NCBI RefSeq assembly: GCF_901933205.1
Contig: NC_044572.1
Span: 22,716,501 to 22,780,500 of the forward strand
Origin: Camarhynchus parvulus
Lineage: Eukaryota; Chordata; Aves; Passeriformes; Thraupidae
Direction: 5' to 3'
DNA length: 64,000 nt
This document shows positions 24,104 through 37,547 of the stretch, piece by piece; the first letter of the stretch is position 1; each line of letters starts with the position of its first letter. The notes beneath the pieces were generated by a model, which was not told the origin of the DNA, did not search any database, and saw nothing but the letters and a program-made list of their open reading frames with translations. The translations under genes were made by a program, and so were the position numbers.

Positions 24104-27100
24104 CTCTTTAACATCTTGAATATGATTCTGTTTACTTCTGTTGTTCCATACCATTTTACATTAACTTGGTTTAAAAGAAGTTTCTAAGTATGACTTTGGA
24201 GAAGGAAAAAAGTGCATCTTTGCTGGTTGTCTGTGGCAGGAATTAGATTATGCCTGTGGGTGAAGATGTAAATATTCATTCCTTGCAGTGTCTAAGAACC
24301 TGCCTCTGCTTAGGTTTAGTAAATAACATTTATCACAGTGTTTTTTCACTGGCTTTACCTCTTCAAACTGTTTCTCTGTACAGTTTCTCAGGAATTTATA
24401 TAAAAATAGGTTTCCTACTTTCTGAACCTGTATTGTAATTACTGTTAATGAAATATTGGTCTGTTTTTTCTTTTTCCTTTAACTCACATTTAGCGCTTTA
24501 TTAGTAGGCACTGTTTTTAATTTCATGTTTCTTTATCTGTCAGCCATTGTCAAATCTGAAGTATTATTCAAATGCCTGTCTCAGAAGAATGATGGTGTGT
24601 GATAAGAGTGAGTTGATAGTGTGGAAATGAAACATGCTGATGGTTTTCCTTGGAGATAACTTTTGCAAAAATGATGAAGGTCTGTCTGCTGTCTCATGAC
24701 CAAGTAGTGACATTCCTGACTTAATAGAAAAGCATTTTTCTTCAGCACCTGCTACAGTGTGTGAAGGGCTGTTGTGTGTTCTATCAAAAAGGGGAGGAGG
24801 GACAACCTTTCTTACAATTTCAAAGATGGTAAAGTACTCAGAGAACCAAAATAGTTGTGGCAGTTGTGGACATGAAAAGGTAATGACTGTGGTCAAATTT
24901 ACCTTATGTTAAGCCTTTGTACAAAATGTTAAGCTGGACATCCAATATGGTATATTTTTGCTTACACAGTTAAGACTACTAATTTAATGAGACTGTTTTG
25001 GACACTAGCTTTAGAGCGTAATAGAAAATGCAAAAATCCTCACTGAATCCCTGGACTTTTCAGATTATTTAACCTTTCTTTTCTGTGTTCATTGGAGCAA
25101 ATAATTGGATGGAAAATACCCTTATTTCATTATATTAATTAGCTTCTCTGCTTTTCTGTATGTCACTGTTTCTTTCTGTGGCTTAGCACAAGAAGGGTTA
25201 TTTGCCTTTGTATTCAGTGTAGCCACAATTGGGAAAACAGCTGTAGAAAGGTATCATTGTATCTTTGTTTCTCAGGTGTATGAACAAAGGCATTTATCAT
25301 CTTGGGTGTGAGCTTCCCCTCCTCCACACTTTTTCGACAAAAGAAACAGAAGGTTTGCAACATAATAACAAAACAAAAGTAGGGAAACAGCATAACCTCT
25401 GCCTGAGAGTTGTATCTCTCTTCATTGTGATTTTCTGATTTCCCCTTCATTCACAATCAATTCCCTTTCCTCTATTTACAGTTTTAGTGGTTATTGCTTG
25501 TTAATTTTAGTAGTGAAGGTATTACTGTCTGAAAGGAAGAGCAGTCTGGGAAGGGAAAAAATTAAAATTTGTGTTTATCTTTCCACAGAGTACAGCTTCC
25601 AGTACTCAAAACTCAGATGGGACAGGTTTGAGACAGATATTGCTGGGTGAAATATTTATGTAAGTGAAGAAAATTTTAGAAAATTTAAGCATGTTGTTTT
25701 AACTTGTCATAGGGCAGGAACATTTTTGCCACTTCAGAAATCTTGGATTTGTTGATGACTCCATTTAGTTGTCTGTAACATGTCTTTCTTAATTGTTATT
25801 TCATTCTTAAGTAGATGTACAAAAGTAATTTTGGAAAACGTTCAATTAGTTTTTCTTAGGGTATCTTTGTTTCAGACTCCCATACATAGATTTCACTATG
25901 TATCCTTTCAAAGTTTCTTGTTATGCCAAGCAGGTGCACGAGGAGTGGCTCTGGGCTGTGTGCCAGTGGCTTGCAACCCTAGGATGCCCCAGCTGAGCTG
26001 CTGGACATGCAGTTCTCTAGATTTGAGTCAGTCCAGAGAGAAATGGGGCAGAAACAGCTGGGATGCTTTTCTTGCTGTCTTTGAGTGACAGGGGCCAGAC
26101 AGGAACAGAGAGGATGAAAGACACTCTGAGAAAAAGTGATGAGGAGAAGGGAAGTCAATAGTCTGGGGAGACAGTGAAGCTGGCAGGAATTGCATGTGGC
26201 TGTTCCCACAGTGCTTTCCTGAATCTGGGCTTTATCCTCTTTTGTTTTGGGGTTCTAATCAGCCAGCATCTCAGACTGCCCCTGTGCTTCAAATCATGAG
26301 CTGGGGAGGTTACGTGGGTGGAAGCTTTTCAAGGCTCACACAGGCTCTCATCTTTCCAAATGTAGCAGGGCCAAGCTTGCTGTTGATTGATTTATCCTTT
26401 CTGTGGGTGCTAGAACAACCACTTGAAGGGCAGAGAGGAAGGAACTTGTCAAAATTACGTAGAAAGTGGCATGTCAGGACTGAAGAATGAATATCTCCAG
26501 AGCATTCCTAGAGTTGTGTTTCTGCTTGTTGGCACTTGACAGAATACTCTGAGACCCTTCCTCCAAAGCTCCTTCACCCAAAACTTAAAAGAAAGGGTTG
26601 TGATTCTGATCCCTTCAAACAACATTGGAAACCTTTATTTATTTTAATGGCTTCACATGGTTTATACTCAATATCTGGCTGAGCAAATACATTTAGTCTT
26701 TATTGTGGCATCATTAAAGCTTTGGACTTGGCATGAGAGGATTAAATGTTTAAATGTGTAAAAGTGTACATTGGCTCTGAAACCCAGAACTCTATTTTGT
26801 TGACTCAATGTTAGCTTCCTGGCTAGGCCTTGTCATGTGTGAGTTCAAGTGTTTGTCTTCAACAACACACCTTAGTTATCAAGAAAAACAAACTCTGCTT
26901 TCTTTTCTGATGCTGAGTTCCTACAAGAGATCTTGAGTGTCAGAGATGAGAACAAAATTCTTTGTTCCACTTTGACTCCTCGTTGCTGTTTTAAGCCATG
27001 GTGAAGTGGTGAAGGCTAGGATATGTGTAAGTAGTGAATGAGCCAAACCATCCACAAATGGGAAGAGTTGTGAGTTGTGAAAGGAGGCAGAAGGGAAATA

Positions 27101-28364
27101 GTGGAAAAACACTAAAGCAGTGATCAACAAATGGTGTTCTCTTTTGTACAGCTCTGATTAGATTTGCGTTTTTGTATTTTGTTATGTCCTGTCATCTTTA
27201 ATAGAAATGAAAATACGCAACTACACTATTGCTGCATCAGAAATTCGCAAGTTGATTCATTTGCTGCATCAATAACCAGACGTAGTGTTTGTTTATAGGA
27301 AGGCTGTCTGAAAATCTTTCCTTTTCCCTATCTTACATAGTTTACAGACAAAATAGTTAGTGGTGTCCTAAGTGAGTTTCCATGAAGCGGGAAGGTCAGA
27401 AGGTAAGTCTAGACCTAAAGAAACCTGCAGGTGGATTTCAGCAGCTTAACAATTTATCAGTTTTCTGATTGAATGTCTCGACCATCAGTATGTATTATTA
27501 ATCAAATGGAGTGACTTTTCTCTTGCTGATATAGCAATTGCTTTTAAACAAGAAAAAGTAATAGAGGGCAGAGTTTCTAAGCTGCCACTTTGAGTCAAGT
27601 GCTGGCATGGCAGATAAATGGGTGATAGACTAAGCAAAGTCACTTTGAGAACCCTGTAAGCTTGAATCTGTTTGTGTATTAACATGTTGAAGTAAGATGC
27701 AGAAAGAAGATAAAGATATTTACAGTTGGTCCAGAGACCTGGCAGTTGTTTGTTATTGTTGGTTTTTGTTTTCTTCTTTTCTTTTTAATTTGACCTTCAG
27801 TCCAATCTCTAAGGAGTTGACAAGTAGCAGCATGGCAAAAAGGATTAGGAAATGTTGAATTACCCCAAGTTGATGTGGATTTTCATACCACTCTTTCTGT
27901 CACAGTTGCTAAGCTCAATACTTCTCTGACCTGCATCCCAAGGGCAACCTTTCGTGTACCCCTAATGGTCACCTGGCTTGAAATAGTATCTGGCACTTGG
28001 TGTTCTCAGAGCAGCCCTAGTTACTCATTTCCCATGCATCAATTCAGGAATCACACACACATACCACTTTTGCCCTCAAGGAGAGTCCTTTAAGTTCCCA
28101 TTACTTGGTTTCATTATTTCTTTTTCCTTTTTATGGACATCACAATTCTTGTTACCAGATGACCTAAGTTCTCAGTCCTGGCAAAAGAGGGTTTGCAACA
28201 TTTCAAGGTGGTAATCTCCACAATGACTATTTTGCCTCTTATATTGCAATACCATAGTTTTCTTTAATACTACTTTCTTCTTCACATATATTCTTGAAAC
28301 TCCAATAACCCAAATCACTACAGTGTGAACTCAGATCAGTTACCCTAGACAACTGAACCTGCTG

Positions 28365-28470
28365 TGGAAGAGTCAGCATGGTATCTGCAAAGGGAAATCC
28401 TGCCTCTCAGACCTCCTGGGTTGTAAGAAAGTGATAGCACACAGGGAAAATCCACTTGACTCCTAATAAA
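28365..28470 (+). mobile_element. Possible internal CR1 LINE fragment
   Basis: The run agtcagcatggtatctgcaa, followed by agggaaatcctgcctctcag, resembles the CR1 ORF2 stretch that normally reads '...TCAGCATGG...AAGGG(A)AA(A)TCCTGCCT(G/A)AC...'. The fragment is short and diverged, so the call rests on that block alone. Confidence 0.4.
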
Positions 28471-28557
28471 TTTTTTTGCCACCACTGAGTAACTTATTTT
28501 AGAAAAGATGGTTTGTGGCAGAACTGCAATTGTTGCAACAGACCAGTACAGTGCTTT

Positions 28558-28622
28558 GATGCTTTATTTGAACAGCACAGAGCCTTTGTTTTTATGATGT
28601 TTGGTGCTTTATTTGAACAGCA
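28558..28622 (+). repeat. Local direct repeat (tgctttatttgaacagca)
   Basis: The 18-mer tgctttatttgaacagca occurs twice about 45 bp apart, at about 28560 and 28605. The spacer differs from the repeat. Confidence 0.85.
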
Positions 28623-31600
28623 GGACGAAGGCTCAACCTCAGCTCATTCCTGGGACATGGTTGCTGGTATGGCTACGATGCTTTCATTGCAGTAGCAAAG
28701 CAAGAGGAGACACATGGAATTTGCATGGCACCATCTTGTCATGGCTGCATTTCTGGGCAAGCTGGTGAAGAGATGGCTCATTCAGAGCTCCCCTAAGATG
28801 CAATACCATGTGCAGAGTGGGCTCCTGACAGTTTGTGGTCTGTAAAAGCATTTCCATTCTTCAGTACTCACCAGCTGAGGTCAGATGTGGTGGATTAAGA
28901 AAATCAATTTCTTTCTGGGTTTTAGTATAACTTCTTTCTGGGTCTCGGTGATATCCCCAAGTTTTCCCTCAAGGGTTACTGTTGGTCTGATGGAATTTTT
29001 GCAAAGATCCAAATGTCAGCACAGCAGTGTCATCCTCCTGAGTGTCTCTTGCTGCTGCAAGGGGGCTTCACACATGAATAACAAAGAATAAAGACATTTA
29101 GGGAGTGTTTTTTAAATAATTATAAACAGACTGACCATCTGTCCTGGGTTGCTAAAGTCATGACTAGCTGGTGCTCTGAGTAGCTCCTGCTGAAAGACAG
29201 ACTTCTGGCAGTGTTCAGTTCTGTCCTCAAAATGAGGTGGTTCACAGGACTAAAATGGTATAGGTTGATACATGGTGAATTTGAGTCAGTGGGATCAGAC
29301 AAACTATGACTTCTAAGGGTGAAATACCCAGATTATCCTGAGGTAGTCAGGATCCAAGTCCATCTCCAATTCCCCTTTTATCAAAATTGCCATTCCCATC
29401 TGTGAAGAAAAAAATATGAAAACAAACCCACCATATTTCTAATAACAAACAGATCAAAATAGGAATATATTTCTAAGGCAGAACCCATCAGCTGTGATGA
29501 TTCTTGCCTTTATTATATGTCCATGTTCTAGGAATATCAGAAGCACCAGCTTCATCAGACTGCAATGTGCTTGAAATTAGCAAAATAAGTGAATATTTTT
29601 CCCTGGAGCTTACCAAACATTCATATGGGCTCCTGTGTCAGAGAAGAGACTCTTTAGTGCTCTAACATGGGCTATGAAAGTGAAAAAGGAGAATTCAAGA
29701 TTATCCCAATGCTCAATGCTGATGAGTTTGTTCCCTCATCAAACATAGAATACAATGGTTAGCCAAAGCTGCCCAGGCTGAAGGTATTCCAAAATGAGCA
29801 ATAAAATGGTTGGTTGCAGGAAATCCTCTAGCACAAGGGGATTTGAGCCTCAAAATCGATATAGTAGGGAGGGGTGGTACAAACCCATCTTCACAGAGAA
29901 ATTTGGAGGATCCCTTTTTCCCATGGGTTAATTTTTGACCAGATGCATTTTGTTCAGGGGCTCTGCTCTGGGCTGCAGTGACATGCCTGACACTTGACTC
30001 TGGGTTTTGTCACTCTCTAGGTAAAACTGTGACTGTCTTTTTAGCTCATTTCTTTTTACATCACTTGCACTAGTTCAGTCAGTCGCCCTGCATTTCGATT
30101 AGTGGCATGAAACCCCTAATTGCCCAATTAGAATGTGTAATGACATTGTAAAAATCCCTATTAAACTGAGCAGAGGAATATTTTAAAAAGCTTGTAATAG
30201 TAGTCACTGGATGTGATAGTAGAAGAGGGAGGATAGAAACATGAGGTTTATTACATGCAGATAACATGGTACTTTCCAAATTGAACTTCAAAGGACTATG
30301 CCAAGTTTATTAAAGTAATTACTTATATGAAAAATTATCAGAATATAATGAATAAATTAAAAATGTTATCTATATAGTATGTTATCTGTGTAGTTTTTCA
30401 GACTGGAATTAAAAAGAACAAAAAGAATTACAAGAATTTAGGCTCTTGTTTTCACATTAACATGGCATTTAAAATGCTTCTAGAAATTTTGTTGAACTGT
30501 ATTATAAATCAGATTTAAGCAGAGGAAGATAGAAATCTCTCTGCTTTCATTTGGAAGAGTGCAGGAAGCCAGTGATGTTTTCAGACATATATTGCTGAAT
30601 TTATCAGCACAAACACTAGAGCCCTCTCCCTCAGAGGATAAATAGGGAGTTCAGAAACCACTGGGGGAGTTGGGAGATAAATAAATGAAACCCTTCGACT
30701 CCTGTTGCTCACCTACACTTGAAGGTGAGTTTTGCCATCTATGAACCTTGAGCCAGTGTTCTGTATTTGCCACTGCTGGGGCAGGCACAGAAGCCTGGGT
30801 GCCAGATCACAGCCATGCAGGGATGCTCCAGCTGCCTGCCCGTGGCCGGGCTGCACTACCAGGGTGCTCAGACAGTGGAAGAAAAGCATATTGCTGGATT
30901 AATTTTTATTAATGAGAAAAGATTTTTTTTCTGGAAGAACAGATTTTTAAACTTTGGAAAACATGAATAGATAGACTCTGCAAATAGACAAATGTGTCAG
31001 TCATGTATTTAATGCCCTCAGGCTAGACACCAGCAAATCTGGTGATCAGACAGTCCCGTGATGGACTTGTATCCTGAATATGACGGAATTGTTCTACAGT
31101 GTTGGTTTTGATCATTGCATTGGTTAGCACTTCTCTTAAATGAGAATCACAAGGGAACTGTCATTTGAACGAGTACATAATTAGATCACGTTGTGAAGCA
31201 AGAAAAGGAGCCATAAAACTGTCTTTTATTAAAAATTTCCTTCCTGACATTCTTTTCAGTACACCAAATAAATTTAAAATATATTTTTCCTTTTAATCCC
31301 TAGTTGCATTACCTGATGAACTCTTATTCTAAAATACAGATACATGGCTTCAGCCAAATTAAGACAGACAAAAATACACGTCATGAAGGAGAATACTGAA
31401 GCAGCAAGGAGTATAACTTGGGAACTGGGACTTGCAGCAAAAAAAGTATCAGTTATCTTTTAAAATAATTTTGAACACAGTAAGGCAAGTCTTCTCTTCA
31501 AGTTATTCTCTGAAGGTCTATGATACAAAAGTGCACTCATTTACTCATCATGAAAGCTGCTCAGCTGGGTGGAAGGCTAGAAGTAGCCTGAGCTCTTTGT

Positions 31601-33667
31601 CATTACTGGGACCAATGTTCTTGTTGACATCAAACACAGGCCATGAATCACAGCAGCTGAGCTGTTTATTTGGAAAGATAGATAATCTTTGGATAACACT
31701 GCACCACAGAAAGCCCTGCTAAGTCACTGGCTATCACTTCCCAAGGCCAATCTCTAGTCCTTGGTGTAAAAGTTGAAAAAAATAGAGTGATGCTGTGGAA
31801 TCATCCTGTTTTGAGTATACAATAAAAAAAATCAAATTTAGACAGCACCCAACACTGGACTCAGTTCAATGACAGAAAATGTTCATTTCTGTCCAGCACC
31901 TGGAGCTGCAGGTACAATGAACCCTCTGAGAGCAGCAAGAGGTCTGTGGCTGCTGTGCCTTGGACCACACTGGAGAAGGATCTGGTTTGTAGCAATGGGC
32001 GGGCACTACAGCACTGCTGGTTTGAAAGTTCAAAATGACCCAGATTCAGAGGGAAACAGCACTAAGAGTAACTCTGTCATGCAGTAAATGAGTGGCAAGA
32101 AGTTACCCAAGAGGTCATATCACAGCTAAGTTCCTTTCCTTCATTCTGATGCAGCTGTGGATATCTGCCTGTTCATTGAATGACCCTGTCCTACACCTTC
32201 TTACCTGTTTACTCTGAAGAATAATCAGAATATGCTCCCTGCTCTTCTGCTTGATAGTCTCTCTTCCCTGATGTTCCTTTTGTTACAAGGAGCTTCTTGT
32301 GGCAGCATCAGTTATTCTGATTTACTGGCTTTCCATCTTTCCCCTTCTTGATCCCAACAACAACTGAGAAATTGAAATATTTTCACTCAGCATAAGGTTC
32401 TTCTATGACAAAATAGCTATATGTGAACTGGGGGCACTAGGTGAAAAGATGGGTCTAAAACAACAGAGATTTTGTTTCATTTAATTGGTGTGGAGGAATG
32501 AGGGCTTAGTGTCACCTCCTTTGGGATGCTTGGAGCACCACATGCAATTATGAGAGCCTTGTGTTGTGAACTCAGGAAGCTGGAATTATCAGGGGCTTTC
32601 CTTAGGACTCTATCACTCACAAACTTTTTTTTCAGAAAGAGATTTGTCTTAGCAGGGACTCTGTCAAGTGAAGTTTTCATTAGAAAAAAATTACTTTCCA
32701 GTGAATTTGTCTTCTGAATCACTCTCAGAGACATTTTTCCCTGGTTATATGCACTTATTTATATTGTGTATCACTTTTTATAAATCTTAAAGACACATCC
32801 ATTCTGGATGGCTGTAACTGCAAGAGGAATTTCAGAAATACTGTAAATATTTTAGCCAGTAATGCAGGATTATTTACTTTTTAACCTCTTACTGTAATAA
32901 ACTGAACCACACTGAAAATCCTGTTCATTTTACCACATTGTCTGTGCTTCTCCTTATAAAGGAGAAACATAAATACATATTCTGGAAATTTCTTACAGGT
33001 AAATGAAGTCCTGCTAGAGTAGCTTGTGAGCAGTGAATTTTTATTATATAAACTTAAAAATAAGAATAAGAATTAATTTTTTATTTTCATCAATTAGACA
33101 AAGTGGTTAGGTACTTAATTTCAAATTTGAGGTTAGTGGACATGAGTGTATCCCAGGCTTGAAATCTATGGGTTTTTAAATGTGATATTTAAATCCTCAG
33201 TAAAATATATAACCAAAGGATGTAAATGCTGAATAAAGTTAGTTGCAATATTGCATGTGTTTTGGGATCAAGTCATTACTGATGCAAGCAGACTTATCTT
33301 GTAATAGTCCATGTTTACATATAGACCAACAGCAATAATTAATTTGAGATTTCAGTGGGGTACCAGGACCTGTAACCATTAAATTCTGAAGCCACTGTGC
33401 AGTTCTGGTTACCAGCTGTGCAGGGATGACTCTAAGATATTTCTCTCTGTGTCAGACTTGCTTCCTTCTGCCCAGATCTGAACCTCCTCTCTGTTAACTC
33501 CTCTTGTGTGTCCAGCTGATCATCCCAGTCCACTGGCTTCCTCTTCATATCATCCTCTCACCCATCCCTCTGCTCTGTCTCCTTGCATCCAGTCCTGGTA
33601 CCTCAAAAGTGCAAGTTTCCAAGAGACTGCTCAGCCCTTAGAGAGTGCTCCCTCCACCCAGCACATC

Positions 33668-33790
33668 TCACAGAATCACAGCCACAGGGTATTCTGAGCT
33701 GGAGGGGACCCACAAGGACCACCAAGTCCAGCTGTTAAGCAAATGGCGATTGAACCCACAGCCTTGGTGTTATTAGCACCATGCTCCAAC
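33668..33790 (-). mobile_element. tRNA-Ile-derived SINE with CR1 tail (TguSINE1-like), 5' truncated
   Basis: Read on the minus strand, 33790-33745 closely follows tRNA-Ile(AAU): GTTGGAGCATGGTGCTAATA, then ACACCAAGGCTGTGGGTTCA, with the B-box-like GGTTCAATC. The anticodon position is 33772-33774. This is joined to a CR1-type 3' tail at 33735-33668 (TTGGTGGTCCTTGTGGGTCC, then CCAGCTCAGAAT and TTCTGTGA). That is the build of the CR1-mobilised SINE described from passerines. The acceptor-stem and most of the D-arm sequence are missing, so it is not a functional tRNA gene. Confidence 0.75.
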
Positions 33791-36479
33791 AATATTTGCT
33801 CGTGATTCCATTTTCCATCACCCTTGGAGAGCTGTGTGTTTTACACACAATCCTTTCCAGAGGCAGTGGGATCCCATTGGGAACTGTTGCTGTGCAGCAC
33901 TGGTCAAACAGTGCTCAGGCAGTGCATGGAATGGGCTCTGGGTAGCTCAGCCCACAGGAGTGAGCTGAATGAAGATGCCACCACATCTAATGCAGATGCT
34001 CTTTCCTCTGACTTGTTTCTTGCTAGTTTGTATGAACAGCACTTCATTAAAATAACTTGTGTGGCCACTGGCTCGAAGGTCAACCAGCTCGAGTTTTCAC
34101 AGCACTGTCCTGACAAGACTGTCACAAGTGCCATAATTAGTTGGTGTGCCTGGAGACCATCACAAATTTGTTACTATAACCTGGACTTTTCTCCTCCTAA
34201 TTTTGCAGGAGGTCTCATCTTTTAGCATTTACTCCATACATTATTTTAAAACAAAATGGAGGAAATTGTCACATCTGATTTTCACACAGGTCCAGGTACT
34301 TTAAATCTGGCAGCTCCTTCTTGTACAGAGTGACTTTTGCTCTTTCTCCATGCAACTAAAATCCTCTTCATTTCACAGGCTGGCTGCCACAAGCTCCTAA
34401 CCTTCAGTTTTGATAAAGGTTCTTTATCCAGGTTCCAAAATCTCTTTTATAGGTCATCTTTCCGGCTTATCATCCTAGGTATCTCTTTTCCACTTTGTTT
34501 CTTTCTGCTGCCTCTCCACCTTCTGCTGCATTAAACACCCCTATCTTTTCTTTCCTTTTAAAACTCCTAATTACATAAATCTTTGCTCTTCCCAAGTTCT
34601 GTGGTGACACCAACCCCTGCCTCTAATTAGTGTTTCCAGCTCTTCTTCAGTTGAATATTCCTTAAAATGTCTTTATACTTTCTCCCCTAACTCCTGGAAG
34701 CAGGGCTTTAAACAAACACAAAGCCTCACTTTCATCTTTCTCAAAATCACGTATTGCCTGGGAGTTATACTCCATAGTGGCCAATTTGCTGTTTCTTGTG
34801 CTTCTGACTCATTTTGCAGATGATGGGTACTGCCATCCTTCAACTGTCACAGTTTCTGTGGCCAGCCTCCATTGGAAATCTTGGCTGCAACACTTTTGTG
34901 TAGAGACCATACCTGCATTACCTGCAGAGACATCACTTCTGTGTGGCTCCTTATCGCTATATAAATCCCCCAAATGGCAACCAGAGCCTTTACTGCTACT
35001 GCACTGTTAGAAAGACCTGGACTGAGAGATCAGCAGCACTCATTTGTGGTGATTCTGTGAAGACCAACGATATTGCAAGCTGGTAGTGAAGGACAATATT
35101 CAGTTGTGAATTTGTGGCACTTAATTTGTGCAGTAATTTGTTACCACAGTGATAGGAACTAAATAAAACTGTAAGATGCAGGTTCTGAAACCTCCCCTTC
35201 AGCAGACTGCCATGTGGGCTGGACTGTTTTTAACTGCCTTAGGTGCTGATTTTGGGATAGAACTGAGCAGAAAGAACAAGCAATGTTTTCCTGCATGCCT
35301 GAAGTCCATCCAGATTTTCATGTTAAGAGGGCAGATCTCCATTTTGACAAAGAATCCTTTCATGTATAATACTTGCAAATATTTTGTATTATTTTTGAGG
35401 GAGAGTTTCTCTCTCCACAGGGAGATAACATTGCCATTATGCTCTGTCCTACAGATTCAAGCAGTCCAAAAGGGTACAGAGAAATATGAGTAAATGGAGT
35501 TCAGCTCCTTCTATAGCATGCTTCACTAATAGTCATTACAAATGATTTTGCTAATTAAGAAATGGAGAAAAAATAGCAGAGCAAGAGAAAGTTGAGATAT
35601 CTTAGAAATAAAGTAGGGTTAATATTTCAAGCTTGTTTCCAAGAGATATCAGCATATGGGTTTTTAATTTTGCACATAGTGCTTAAATATTCACACCTAG
35701 AATCAACATAGACTTTGTGTGCCTGTGTGTTTTCAAAATCATGGGTTATCTACAAGAGGACCCTTGTCCATGAGAAATTTCCCCAGGCTGTGTATGCCAG
35801 TTATCATATTTTCCCAGCCCAAATCACTTGGGCTTTGTATGTGTAGAGGCACAGACCTCTGAGTTGCACAAAAAATGCTACAGTGCTGATGAGATTTTGC
35901 TGTGAAGAAAACTTGTGCTGTTACAGTAAACCCCCTTTATTCAATGTTTCTGATAAAATGACATAATGCACACTTGCTTTCTTAGTGTATCCAAGTGAAT
36001 CAACCTCAGCCCTCCTGCTGTTTCATTTTGCATCATTTTCATCATGAGTATTTGCTGAATATTTAGGTGACTTCAAAACATTTGTATCTAAACATAATGG
36101 TTGGTGCCATCGCATATTAAATCCCAGTTCCCCTTTTACTAGACTTTTATCAAGATAGCATAAGAAAATGAGCTCACTAAAAGGTGTTTCTACTTATTTC
36201 ACAGGAACAACATTCAGTATCAATGCTATGTTGCTGGGTAGGCAGGTGATTTTAAGCTGGAAAGCACCTCAGCCCATTCCTGCAAACCTAGCATACCTAT
36301 ACTTGCCCAGCAGAATCTCTGAGATGATACCATTTACACAGAAATATATATTGTAAGATATTTCAGCTCATAATAATAATGCTACTTTGTTAGTTTGAAG
36401 TATGTAGGTTTCTGATACATTGTCATTCATGTTTGGGGTTTTTTCTGCACACTGTATCCTCAGTGGGATTTTCCTACAC

Positions 36480-36991
36480 CTGTGTGTACTAGGTCTGCCT
36501 GGGATGGAGTTAATTCTCCTCATGGCAGCTCGTACGATGCTGTGTTTTGGATTGGTGACCAAAACAATGCTGCTATATAGACTCTTTCTATTGCTGGGCA
36601 GCATTTGTACAGCATCAAGGCTGCCTCTGTTTCTCCTGCTACCCAACCAGTGATGCAGGGGTGCACAAGAGGTGGGGAGAGGATACAGACAGATACAACC
36701 CAAACTGTCCAAAGCAACATTCCATACCATATAACAATATGTTCAGCAATGCAGTGGAGAGGAGTGCAGTTTAGTAGGCCAGTTGTCTTTTGCCTCAGGA
36801 ACAGGCTGGGCATCACTCTGTCTGGGGAAGGTGGCAAGGGATTGCCTTTGCATCACTTATCTTTTGTCTTCTTTCTTATTCCACTTCTTTGCTTATAAAT
36901 TATCAACCCATGAGTTTTCTTGTGTTTGCTCTTACTTTTCTGTTCTGTGGATGTGCAGTGCTCAGCTGCCTGCGGGGGTTAACCCACAACT
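36480..36991 (+). mobile_element. Solo LTR of an avian endogenous retrovirus, sense
   Basis: The element opens with ctgcctgggatggagttaat and tgctgtgttttggattggtg. Its centre has cattccataccatataacaa, and its end has tataaattatcaacccatga and gggggttaacccacaac. These blocks follow in the order of the widespread bird LTR that begins 'TGTCCTGGTTTCAGCTGGGATAGAGTTAATT' and ends '...GGGGTTAAACCACGACA'. It is the clearest of the three copies here, although diverged. No internal retroviral genes are attached. Confidence 0.8.
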
Positions 36992-37209
36992 TTGTGTTAT
37001 GGCCAAGCCAAAAAGAATCCATACCTTCCTGGAAGTTAACTGCTCACAAATACCACAAAGAAGCTGCCTAACAGAGACCGGAGCTACAAGCATCAAGGTT
37101 AAAGATTTTGTGTTTCACTTGCAGCCATTTAACCCCTGATGGTGATGGTGTAAAATAAGAACAAAACAGAAACAAGTGACCCCATATGTTAATACGTGAA
37201 ATAAAGTGA

Positions 37210-37220
37210 CCACGAGGGGG
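37210..37220 (+). promoter_or_regulatory. Candidate CTCF core motif
   Basis: The string CCACGAGGGGG(T) matches the CTCF core CCASYAGRKGGC except at the last base and lies between the two genes. A single motif match is weak evidence for occupancy. Confidence 0.3.
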
Positions 37221-37520
37221 TACCAGAGGTGTAAAACCATGGATGGCTCAGCAGGTCACCTCTAACCAGCAGCTGGATATAAGGCTGCAGGAAACACACT
37301 TTTTTCCTGTTGTGCCTTTGGAACCATGTCTGTGAGCCTTAACTCATCCCTTCTTACTCCACACAGCAGGCTTTGGCAATAGCAGCCAGGCTGGAGGGGC
37401 AATACCTGGGCCTATGTGCCCTCCGTTAATCAGCAGGGATGCATGGAGTATCATCAAGGGGAAAATTTCCATGGGTGCATAAAAACTGGGATTTAATGAC
37501 AATCACCAATTAGGCAACAT

Positions 37521-37547
37521 AAATATATATATATTTATATATATATC
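37521..37547 (+). repeat. TA-rich microsatellite
   Basis: An interrupted (AT)n tract with near-palindromic symmetry. Confidence 0.9.

Larger units (their letters stand above)
22613..24120 (+). other. PTTG1IP: PTTG1IP 3' UTR
   Basis: About 1.5 kb of non-coding sequence runs from the stop codon to the polyadenylation signal at 24098-24103. Roughly one third of it (23331-23821) is an antisense LTR insertion. An ORF of 97 codons at 23551-23844 lies within the LTR and is not a gene. The cleavage position near 24120 is inferred. Confidence 0.7.
24121..36479. other. Intergenic region, proximal part
   Basis: About 12.4 kb of AT-rich sequence has no coding exon I can support on either strand. The scattered open frames of 60-133 codons lack domains and consistent splice borders. 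Identifiable items are a possible CR1 fragment (28365-28470), a local duplication (28558-28622) and a tRNA-Ile/CR1 SINE (33668-33790). The rest looks single-copy. Confidence 0.7.

Noticed and set aside
9311..25347. Identical 17-mer ttttcgacaaaagaaac at 9311 and 25331
   Set aside because: The flanks do not match, and one shared 17-mer in 64 kb of AT-rich DNA can occur by chance.
33745..33790. Possible tRNA-Ile gene on the minus strand
   Set aside because: The acceptor stem and most of the D arm are absent and it is fused to a CR1 tail; it is a SINE remnant.
33824..34225. 133-codon open frame in the intergenic region
   Set aside because: No domain, signal peptide, consistent splice borders or recognisable homology; the composition is that of the surrounding DNA.
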